NCBI GenBank assembly: GCA_016649925.1
Contig: JAENWO010000170.1
Location: forward strand, 1 to 5,898
Length of the DNA: 5,898 nucleotides
Source of the DNA: Actinomycetales bacterium
Lineage (GTDB): Bacteria; Actinomycetota; Actinomycetes; Actinomycetales; Beutenbergiaceae
Direction of reading: 5' to 3'
Numbering within the stretch: position 1 is the first letter of the stretch; each line of letters starts with the position of its first letter. Shown piece by piece: positions 1 to 4,717 of this stretch. The notes under the pieces were generated by a model, which was given only the letters and a program-made list of their open reading frames with translations, searched no databases and was not told the origin of the DNA. The position numbers and the translations under genes were made by a program.

Positions 1-2
1 CC

Positions 3-49
3 CTGCGTGGTGATGTGGCTTGGTTGGTACCGCCACCGTCACCACGCAG
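3..49. repeat. Large imperfect hairpin (inverted repeat)
   Basis: CTGCGTGGTGA at 3-13 is a perfect 11-bp inverted match to TCACCACGCAG at 39-49. Inside it GTGGC (15-19) pairs with GCCAC (32-36), leaving a small asymmetric internal loop (14 against 37-38) and a 12-base apical loop. The arms have no T-tract beside them, so this is not a simple intrinsic terminator. It lies about 40 bases past the end of the transposase remnant and could be part of an old element end, a recombinase or regulator site, or a transcript-end structure. The pairing is seen directly; the role is unknown. Confidence 0.6.
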
Positions 50-62
50 TGAGCCGTCCCGG

Positions 63-82
63 CGAGTCCGGAGACTCGTTTT
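63..82 (+). terminator. Possible rho-independent terminator (plus strand)
   Basis: CGAGTC (63-68) pairs perfectly with GACTCG (73-78) around a four-base CGGA loop, and TTTT follows at 79-82. This is the minimal form of an intrinsic terminator for transcription entering from the left edge. No plus-strand gene is visible upstream in the window. The stem is short (6 bp) and the T-run brief, so it may be inefficient or coincidental. Confidence 0.4.
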
Positions 83-88
83 CATGAA

Positions 89-232
89 TCACCCTGCCTC
101 TGGCAGCGCGCGTTTGTGATCGTAGTGGAGCTGTTCGATGGCTTCGGGGGTGAAGTCATCGAGCTCGTTGTGGGGCCGTTCGGTGTTGAACCAGACGACC
201 CCTTCGGCTGTACCGATCTCGACGTGGTCGAC
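89..232 (-). pseudogene. IS3-type transposase orfB, C-terminal remnant
   Basis: This is an open frame of 47 codons plus a TGA stop, with no start. Its translation contains VEIGTAEGVVWFNTERPHN followed by ELDDFTPEAIEQLHYDHKRA. This matches the C-terminal end of IS3-family OrfB proteins, after the DDE catalytic core, where the pattern is V-E-x-A-T-A-x-x-V-x-W-x-N-x-x-R-x-H. The intact transposase next door has the same pattern (VEYATAGWVDWYNNRRLH) but differs at most other positions, so this comes from a different IS3 subgroup and is not a duplicate of its neighbour. The frame stops exactly where the neighbouring IS begins (IS end at 234), so everything upstream, including the catalytic residues, was lost or displaced at that junction. 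It cannot be functional. The assignment rests on motif resemblance. Confidence 0.8.
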
Positions 233-233
233 A

Positions 234-249
234 TGAAGCGCCCCAGGTT
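234..249. repeat. IS left terminal inverted repeat
   Basis: TGAAGCGCCCCAGGTT on the plus strand is identical to the reverse complement of 1592-1607. Four further bases (GCCG) match at the same offset inside both ends, so the recognisable repeat extends to about 24 bp with mismatches. This is the end nearest the orfB stop codon at 261. Confidence 0.92.
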
Positions 250-260
250 CTCAGCCGTTC

Positions 261-1241
261 CTATACGGGGTGCGGCTCTCGGTTGAGGGCAGCGTAGTGG
301 GCTTGCTCGTACTCGACTGGCGGGACGTTTCCCAGTGTCGAGTGGAGCCTTCTGTTGTTGTACCAGTCGACCCAGCCGGCGGTGGCGTACTCGACGTCGG
401 CGATGGTCTTGTAGGGCCCGTCGTGGAAGACCGTGGTGCGGATGCACTCGGCCTTGTAGAGACCATTGATGGACTCCATCAGCGCGTTGTCATACGCATC
501 GCCAACGGTCCCGATCGAGGGCCGGATCTCCTCGAGCGCGAGGTGCTCGGTCAGCCGCAGAGAGGTGTACTGAGACCCGGCATCCGAGTGATGGATCAGC
601 GTGCCCGGCTCGGTGGGATGTCCCTCGCGGCCGCGCTGCCACAGCGCCATCCGCAGCGGGATCATCACCAGGTCGGTCTGCTTGGTCGTCGCGGCGTGCC
701 AGGCCACGATCCGTTGGGCGTAGACGTCAACGATGAACGCGACGTAGGTGAACCCCGACCACGTCCTGACGTAGGTGAAGTCGGTGACCCAGGTGCGGTT
801 CGGCGCGGCGGCGGTGAAGTCGCGGTCGAGCAGGTCCCCGGCCCGGATCCCGTCCTTGGCCGGGATCGTGGTCCGGACTCCCTTGTCGCGCCTGACCCCG
901 GACAAACCCAGGGTCCGCATGGCCCGGTCCACCGACCCCGCCGAGGCCTCGGGGATGGCCGTGCGACGCAGGTAGGCGGACATCTTGCGTCGTCCGTAGA
1001 GCCCCTCAGGGCTGAGCTTGCGCACGAGGACGCCATCGCTGTCGACCTTGGTCGTCCAGGCGATGTCGCGCACTGCGTCGACGACCTGGGCGTCGGTGAT
1101 GGTCCGAACGGCGACGACTCGCCCTGATCGTTTCCAGGACCGGTAGGTCCGCGCGGCGATCTGGCAGCCCTGCTCGCGCAGCACCCGGCAGATCGACTCG
1201 ACCGCGTGGCCATGGCTTCTCATGGTGTCGATGAAGCCCAT
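261..1241 (-). CDS. IS3-family transposase OrfB (DDE integrase domain)
   Basis: This 326-residue protein is the catalytic half of an IS3-family transposase, which cuts and joins IS ends. Residues about 1-60 form the HTH_21-like N-terminal region (ESICRVLREQGCQIAARTYR). A retroviral-integrase-type core follows at about 140-300. The DDE triad is complete: Asp154 (TWVTDFTYV), Asp220 (HHSDAGSQYTS) and Glu256 (DNALMESING), with exactly 35 residues between the last two as in this family. The ATG at 1241 was chosen because it follows the orfA stop by two bases and starts the conserved MGFIDTMRSHGHAVES segment. The same frame stays open upstream to 1592, but that part is the out-of-register reading of orfA and not family-like protein. 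No Shine-Dalgarno precedes the ATG, so expression probably needs coupling to orfA or a -1 frameshift from it. No inactivating change is seen in OrfB itself. Confidence 0.93.
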   Translation of the reverse strand: MGFIDTMRSHGHAVESICRVLREQGCQIAARTYRSWKRSGRVVAVRTITDAQVVDAVRDIAWTTKVDSDGVLVRKLSPEGLYGRRKMSAYLRRTAIPEASAGSVDRAMRTLGLSGVRRDKGVRTTIPAKDGIRAGDLLDRDFTAAAPNRTWVTDFTYVRTWSGFTYVAFIVDVYAQRIVAWHAATTKQTDLVMIPLRMALWQRGREGHPTEPGTLIHHSDAGSQYTSLRLTEHLALEEIRPSIGTVGDAYDNALMESINGLYKAECIRTTVFHDGPYKTIADVEYATAGWVDWYNNRRLHSTLGNVPPVEYEQAHYAALNREPHPV

Positions 1242-1243
1242 GA

Positions 1244-1554
1244 TCAACGGTTGCGGGGGTCGAGTTTCCCCACGAAGAAAGTCGTCGCCGCCTGCGGGAT
1301 CTCCACGTCCTCGCGCAAGCGCCGGTTCTCCGCCCTCAACCGTTTGACCTCCGCATGCTCCTCGGAGGTCACCCCATCGCGGTGACCGCCGTCGATCTGG
1401 GCCTGGACCACCCAGCGGCGCACCGTCTCTTTCCCCAGGCCGAGCTTGTCCCCCACCGCGCGCGAGACCGCGCTGACTGACGAGTAGTCCTGCTGGTGCT
1501 CGGCCACCATCTTCAACGCCCGCTCCTTGACCGGGGATCAACCTTCTTCGGTAT
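1244..1554 (-). pseudogene. IS3-family OrfA, start codon and frame damaged
   Basis: OrfA is the DNA-binding partner of the transposase. The intact part reads from KMVAEHQQDY through a helix-turn-helix (SRAVGDKLGLGKETVRRWV), then a leucine-zipper-like helix (EEHAEVKRLRAENRRLRE) and the family ending TTFFVGKLDPRNR. The expected N-terminus (PKKVDP) is visible but in another frame: after the proline the reading frame is one base short at the CCCCGGTC stretch (about 1528-1535), and the frame that begins PKKVDP stops soon after. The base expected to start the gene is ATA (1554-1552), where related copies would have ATG, eight bases after a GGAGG. Restoring one base gives 312 nt, a 103-residue OrfA, which fits the family. 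In the zipper, EIPQAATTFF has proline where I expect leucine. Translation could only restart at an internal ATG (1516 or 1510), removing about 13-15 residues. A sequencing error could explain the frameshift but not the ATA as well. Confidence 0.8.
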
Positions 1555-1562
1555 GACAGCAT

Positions 1563-1567
1563 CCTCC
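1563..1567 (-). promoter_or_regulatory. Ribosome binding site of the damaged orfA
   Basis: GGAGG on the minus strand is eight bases upstream of the ATA codon at 1554-1552, an ideal distance for a start there. This fixes the ancestral orfA start and shows that the start codon itself has changed. An ATG directly abutting the GGAGG (1562-1560) is too close for normal initiation and opens the wrong frame. Confidence 0.7.
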
Positions 1568-1591
1568 GTGACTCAGAACGATGCGGCATCA

Positions 1592-1607
1592 AACCTGGGG
1601 CGCTTCA
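1592..1607. repeat. IS right terminal inverted repeat
   Basis: This plus-strand stretch is the exact reverse complement of 234-249 and ends in CA at 1607. It lies 24 bp upstream of the orfA ribosome binding site, so any orfA promoter must overlap this end or lie outside the element. Confidence 0.92.
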
Positions 1608-1757
1608 GTGCAGGACATCGCCGGTCACGCGTCAGGGACAATGACGGCGGACCTCTACGGGCACGTTGTTGAGCAGGCGCCATGGGAGACCATACGGGCG
1701 CTCGACGTCCTCCTTGAGCGTGGCGATGATGGCATCAATATGGCATCAGACCTCTGA
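1608..1757 (+). pseudogene. Tyrosine integrase, C-terminal remnant
   Basis: Plus-strand codons from 1608 give 49 residues and a TGA stop. The translation begins VQDIAGHASGTMTADLYGHV, which matches the last catalytic block of phage- and ICE-type tyrosine recombinases. In that block a G-H pair supplies the third conserved histidine and the Tyr about ten residues later is the DNA-cleaving nucleophile (LGHxxxxxTxxxYGH pattern). An acidic helical tail (APWETIRALDVLLE) follows, as in actinobacterial integrases. The Arg, Lys and first His blocks are missing because the frame begins exactly at the IS border. The fragment is too short for the usual ORF thresholds. Its stop lies 63 bases from the 3' end of tRNA-Thr, the usual place for an integrase whose attachment site is that tRNA. 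It marks a former prophage or integrative element. There is no start codon or promoter of its own, so it is non-functional. Confidence 0.85.
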
Positions 1758-1801
1758 CGCCACCCAACTCGAAGGGCCCGTCCCCCGCGTTGTCGCAGGT
1801 G

Positions 1802-1818
1802 AAAGGGCACTTCCGTGC
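1802..1818 (-). terminator. Possible tRNA-Thr terminator hairpin
   Basis: Just beyond the tRNA 3' end the minus strand reads GCAC-GGAA-GTGC then CCTTTC. The loop is of GNRA type, which stabilises a short stem. Only four pairs (five with a flanking C-C mismatch excluded) and three T residues are present, so termination would be weak, or the hairpin may instead guide 3'-end processing. Confidence 0.35.
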
Positions 1819-1820
1819 GG

Positions 1821-1893
1821 AGCCGCCTAAGAGAATCGAACTCTTGACCTTCTCATTACGAGTGAGACGCTCTACCGACTGAGCTAAGGCGGC
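1821..1893 (-). tRNA. tRNA-Thr (anticodon CGT)
   Basis: The 73-base gene folds as a full cloverleaf. The acceptor stem is GCCGCCT with AGGCGGC. The D-arm is GCTC with GAGC around AGTCGGTA. The anticodon stem TCTCA/TGAGA encloses loop CTCGTAA, putting CGT at positions 34-36 (reads the Thr codon ACG). The variable loop is AGGTC, and the T-arm AAGAG/CTCTT encloses TTCGATT. The discriminator base is T, and the CCA end is not encoded (CCG follows), so it must be added after processing. The nearby integrase remnant suggests that the T-arm and 3' acceptor strand served as the attachment site of an integrated element. No second copy of this 3' end occurs elsewhere in the window. Confidence 0.97.
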
Positions 1894-1927
1894 GGGTGCC
1901 GGCGGGCGGTGCCACGCAGCGGCGCCT

Positions 1928-1957
1928 ACTGTACCGGTCACCGTCGGACCTGGCCAA
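1928..1957 (-). promoter_or_regulatory. Probable tRNA-Thr promoter
   Basis: On the minus strand TTGGCC (1957-1952) and TACAGT (1933-1928) are separated by 18 bases and resemble -35 and -10 boxes for the main sigma factor. Initiation about seven bases past the -10 would leave a leader of roughly 28 bases before the mature tRNA 5' end at 1893. The -35 box overlaps the T-run of the terminator proposed for the upstream hydrolase gene. Confidence 0.5.
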
Positions 1958-1975
1958 AACCTGGCGTCGCACGCC
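1956..1975 (-). terminator. Probable terminator of the TAP-like hydrolase gene
   Basis: Directly after the TGA stop (1978-1976) the minus strand reads GGCGT-GCG-ACGCC, a perfect five-pair GC-rich hairpin with a three-base loop, then AGG and TTTT (1959-1956). It has the form of a short intrinsic terminator and sits in the only gap between this gene and the tRNA promoter. The T-run is offset by three bases, which weakens the call. Confidence 0.45.
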
Positions 1976-3508
1976 TCAGCAGGACAGGCCGTCCTGCGGG
2001 AGGGTGCCCTCGAGGAGGAAGGCGTCCACGGCGTCGCCCACGCAGTCGCCACCACCGTAAGCGGTGTGTCCGTCGCCGTCGAAGCCGATGAAGATGCCGT
2101 TGTCGAGCTGGGCCGCGAGCGACTCCGCCCACTCGTACGGGGTGGCGGGGTCGCGGGTCGTCCCGATCACGACGATCGGCGCTGCCGTGGGGGCGTGGAT
2201 CTCCTGCCGCACGGCCGTGGACTGGAACGGCATCGTCGCGCACCCGATCTCGCCGTAGCCCAGGTACGGGCCGAAGAGGTCGGAGACGCCCTCCAACCGG
2301 TCCGCCTCGGCCCGGATCGCGTCCCGGTCGAGCTCCACCGGGTAGTCCAGGCAGTCGATGGCCTGGAACGCACCCGCGTCGTCGGGGTAGTTGCCGTCCT
2401 CGTCGCGGTCCATGGCGTAGTCGGAGAGGAACCGGAGCTGGCCGCTGTCGTCGGAGTTGATGGCCGCGGCGAGGGCGCTCTTCAGCGTGCTCCACGAGCC
2501 CGCGTTGTAGAGGCTGATGATGATGGCGTTGACCAGGTCCGTGTCCCGGACCGGCCGGTCCGGGTCACCGCTGTCCATCGGCTCGTCGGCCAGCTGGTCG
2601 AGCAGCGCGATCGTCTGGTCGAGGCCGGACTCGACGTCCCCGCTGAGGGGGCAGTCCGCTCCTGCCTGGCAGTCCTGCACGAACGCGCGGTAGGCGCGGT
2701 CGAACCCGGTCGTCTGTCCCTCGACCACCTGCTGGTAGGACAGGGACGGGTCCACCGCGCCGTCGAGCACGAGGCGGCCCACCCGGCTCGGGAAGAGGTC
2801 GGCGTAGGTAGCGCCGAGGAATGTGCCGTAGGAGAAGCCGAAGTAGTTCAGCGTCTCGTCACCCACGACGGCGCGCAGCACGTCCAGGTCCCGCGCCGCG
2901 CTGATCGTGTCGAGGTGCTCGAGTAGCGGCCCGGTCTTCTCCAGGCAGGCGTCACCGTACTCGCGCGAGGACTCCACGTACGCGTCGAAGCCGGCGTCCT
3001 CCTCGACGTCGAAGTCGGTGCTGTACATCTCGTCGAGGGTGGCCGAGTCCACGCACCGCACGGCGGTGGACTCCCCCACACCCCGCGGGTCGAACCCGAC
3101 GACGTCGAATCGACGGAGCAGGTCCGCGCTGAAGTAGGAGGAGACGCTCTCGACCATCTCGATGCCCGAGCCTCCGGGGCCACCGGGGTTGATGATGAGC
3201 GAGGAGACCCGCTGGTCCGGCTCGATGGCGCGGTGCTTCTTCACGGCGAGCTCGATCGTGTCACCGGTCGGGTCCGCGTAGTCGAGGGGGACCTCGATGC
3301 TGGTGCAGCTGAAGCTGCCGCCGCAGTCCTCCCAGGTGACGTCCTGGTCGTAGAACGTCTGCAGCGCCTCCGGGACGGAATCGTCGATCGTGGATCCCGC
3401 CGGCGGCTGCAGCATCGGCGCCGGAGGCGTGCACGCGGCGAGCAGCAGGCTGCCCACGGCGATCAGGACGGCGATGCCGCGGGCGCGCTTCACGCGAGGA
3501 GTGACCAC
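1976..3508 (-). CDS. TAP-like alpha/beta hydrolase lipoprotein (peptidase family S33)
   Basis: This 510-residue exported serine hydrolase resembles the tripeptidyl aminopeptidases (Tap, SlpD, SlpE) of Streptomyces, which release short peptides from protein N-termini. A signal peptide with a basic start and hydrophobic stretch ends in the lipobox LLLAAC, with Cys26 for lipid attachment, so the enzyme should sit on the outer face of the membrane. The oxyanion motif NPGGPGGSG is at 107-115. The nucleophile elbow GFSYG has Ser226, Asp453 (TTRDPATPYEWA) is the likely acid, and His481 (GDGHTAYG) completes the triad. The last 90 or so residues form the TAP C-terminal domain. Besides Cys26 there are ten cysteines, an even number that would allow five disulfides, including the very last residue. 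The start used is GTG 3508, which lies seven bases after a TAGGCT box. A GTG at 3493 (MKRARGIAVL) would give an equally good signal peptide. The true substrate cannot be read from the sequence. Confidence 0.93.
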   Translation of the reverse strand: MVTPRVKRARGIAVLIAVGSLLLAACTPPAPMLQPPAGSTIDDSVPEALQTFYDQDVTWEDCGGSFSCTSIEVPLDYADPTGDTIELAVKKHRAIEPDQRVSSLIINPGGPGGSGIEMVESVSSYFSADLLRRFDVVGFDPRGVGESTAVRCVDSATLDEMYSTDFDVEEDAGFDAYVESSREYGDACLEKTGPLLEHLDTISAARDLDVLRAVVGDETLNYFGFSYGTFLGATYADLFPSRVGRLVLDGAVDPSLSYQQVVEGQTTGFDRAYRAFVQDCQAGADCPLSGDVESGLDQTIALLDQLADEPMDSGDPDRPVRDTDLVNAIIISLYNAGSWSTLKSALAAAINSDDSGQLRFLSDYAMDRDEDGNYPDDAGAFQAIDCLDYPVELDRDAIRAEADRLEGVSDLFGPYLGYGEIGCATMPFQSTAVRQEIHAPTAAPIVVIGTTRDPATPYEWAESLAAQLDNGIFIGFDGDGHTAYGGGDCVGDAVDAFLLEGTLPQDGLSC

Positions 3509-3515
3509 GAGGCTC

Positions 3516-3521
3516 AGCCTA
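3516..3521 (-). promoter_or_regulatory. -10 box of a probable leaderless promoter (hydrolase)
   Basis: TAGGCT on the minus strand fits the actinobacterial -10 pattern TANNNT and is exactly seven bases before the GTG at 3508, the distance at which transcription would begin on the start codon. No Shine-Dalgarno is visible before this GTG, which agrees with leaderless translation. No clear TTGACA-like -35 is seen about 17 bases further up. The identical hexamer at the identical spacing precedes tmk. Confidence 0.5.
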
Positions 3522-3563
3522 CAAAACCTGGGCGCCCCTTCCGCGCACCGCCCACGGGCACAG

Positions 3564-3577
3564 CCGCCCGACGGCGG
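3564..3577. other. GC-rich hairpin after holB
   Basis: CCGCC (3564-3568) pairs with GGCGG (3573-3577) around a four-base loop, in the 72-bp gap between the holB stop and the hydrolase start. No T-run follows on either strand, so it is at best a pause or rho-dependent end structure, or chance pairing in GC-rich DNA. Confidence 0.25.
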
Positions 3578-3580
3578 ACC

Positions 3581-4717
3581 TCACCCCTGAGGGCGCAGGG
3601 CCACCGTCATCGCCTCCATGGCGAGCAGCGGGGCGACGTTCCCGTCGAGCCGGGTGCGCGTCTCCCCGATCGCGTGCATGCGCCGGACCGACTGCTCCGG
3701 TGTGGAGCTCGCCGCCATCGCCCGGATCGACCCGGCCGCGGCGGTGTTGACGAGCTCGACGTCGCTGCCCAGCTGCACCACGAGCACGTCCCGGTAGAAC
3801 GAGAGCAGATCGATCATGGCGCGGTCGAGGACGTCGATGAGCGCCCGCCGCGCACGCCGCTTCTGGTCGTCCTCAAGCTGACGCAGCTGGGCGCGCAGGG
3901 TCGGCGGCAGCGCGGCTCCCTCCACCGCGCCCATGCCGCGCAGGAGCGCCACCTTCTCCTCGGCGTCCCGCTCCGTCGTCGCCGCCTTGCTCTGCTCGGT
4001 GGCCGTCTCCACCAGGTCGCCGGCGAGGAGCACCGCATCTCCGACACCCCGGATCGAGCCGGGGATGGCGAGCACGCGCGCCCGGTAGGCGCGCACGTCG
4101 GGGTGGGTGGCCAACCGCTTCGCCATCCCGATGTGGCTCTGGGCGGCGAGCGCGCACTCCAGCGCCAGGTCAGGGTCGACGCCGTCCCGCCGGACGAGGA
4201 GGTCCGCGACGGCCCGGGCGGGCGGCACCTGGAGGTTCAAGGACCGGCAGCGGGAGCGGATCGTCGTCGCGACGTCCAACGGGCTGGGGGCGCACAGCAG
4301 CCAGACCGTGCGCGGCGGCGGCTCCTCGATCGCCTTGAGGAGCACGTTGGAGGTGCGCTCGGTCATCCGGTCCGCATCCTCGACGATGATCACGCGCCAG
4401 CGACCCTGGGACGGCGCCCGCTGGGCGAGGGAGACGAGAGAGCGGGTCTCGTCGATGTTGATGATGCTCTTCTCGGTCCGCACCACGGTGACGTCCGCGT
4501 GCGTGCCCGCGAGCGCCGTCTGCGCATCGTGGGAGGTGCCGTCGACGTCGTCGGGAGCCTGCAGAGCGGCCGCGAAGACGCGCGCCGCGACCGACCGGCC
4601 GGAGCCCGGCGGCCCAGTGATGAGCCACGCGTGCGTCATCGCCCCGCGGTTGCGCACCGCCTCGGCGAGCACGGCGACGACGTCCTCCTGGCCGACGACG
4701 GCGTCCCACAGGCTCAC
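3581..4717 (-). CDS. holB: DNA polymerase III subunit delta' (clamp loader)
   Basis: Delta' is the stator of the clamp loader that opens the beta ring and places it on primed DNA. The 378-residue protein has the AAA+ fold in order: GPPGSGRS at 35-42 in the P-loop place (Arg41 replaces the usual Lys), the Walker-B-like VIIVEDAD at 109-116, the helix NVLLKAIEEPP, and the SRC motif (RSRCR, 154-158) that contacts a neighbour's ATP. A helical collar region fills the rest. The four zinc cysteines that delta' normally carries between the P-loop and the AGTHAD motif are absent: residues 54-65 contain no Cys. The start chosen is GTG 4717, which begins SLWDAVVGQ as in the family and overlaps the tmk stop by GTGA. 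The longer frame to 4804 only adds an arginine-rich stretch that is tmk read out of frame. The overlap implies translational coupling with tmk. Confidence 0.93.
   Translation of the reverse strand: MSLWDAVVGQEDVVAVLAEAVRNRGAMTHAWLITGPPGSGRSVAARVFAAALQAPDDVDGTSHDAQTALAGTHADVTVVRTEKSIINIDETRSLVSLAQRAPSQGRWRVIIVEDADRMTERTSNVLLKAIEEPPPRTVWLLCAPSPLDVATTIRSRCRSLNLQVPPARAVADLLVRRDGVDPDLALECALAAQSHIGMAKRLATHPDVRAYRARVLAIPGSIRGVGDAVLLAGDLVETATEQSKAATTERDAEEKVALLRGMGAVEGAALPPTLRAQLRQLEDDQKRRARRALIDVLDRAMIDLLSFYRDVLVVQLGSDVELVNTAAAGSIRAMAASSTPEQSVRRMHAIGETRTRLDGNVAPLLAMEAMTVALRPQG

Larger units (their letters stand above)
234..1607 (-). mobile_element. IS3-family insertion sequence, 1374 bp
   Basis: The element is bounded by 16-bp perfect terminal inverted repeats, each starting TGAAGCGCCC, with the TG...CA ends typical of the IS3 family. 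It holds the two overlapping-style genes of that family in the usual order on the minus strand: a short helix-turn-helix orfA (damaged) and an orfB with a complete DDE catalytic domain. Its length fits the family range. No three-base target duplication is present: the bases outside the ends are ACA (231-233) on the left and GTG (1608-1610) on the right. Both flanks are truncated genes of unrelated type. The copy therefore sits at a rearrangement junction rather than at a simple insertion. With orfA broken it is probably immobile unless complemented by another copy. Confidence 0.93.

Noticed and set aside
270..1127. Long plus-strand frame opposite the transposase
   Set aside because: It is antisense to an intact DDE domain, with composition typical of high-GC shadow frames and no recognisable motif.
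1242..1592. Reading 261-1592 as a single 443-residue transposase
   Set aside because: Residues before MGFIDTMRSH have no family resemblance, while the neighbouring frame over the same bases reads as a clear OrfA.
1590..1603. Similar CAAA(A)CCTGG strings at about 1590, 1955 and 3522
   Set aside because: The similarity is only about 10 bases, in different contexts (IS end, terminator T-run, promoter upstream), with no common spacing. Chance is the simpler explanation.
1730..1748. Direct repeat TGGCATCA at 1730-1737 and 1741-1748, considered as integrase arm sites
   Set aside because: There are only two 8-bp copies inside the integrase coding tail, in different frames, with no further copies nearby. 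Too little to call.
1735..2055. Minus-strand 106-codon frame containing LAQSVERLTRNEKVKSSI
   Set aside because: This is the tRNA-Thr gene translated as if it were protein, a well-known spurious call. The cloverleaf explains the bases.
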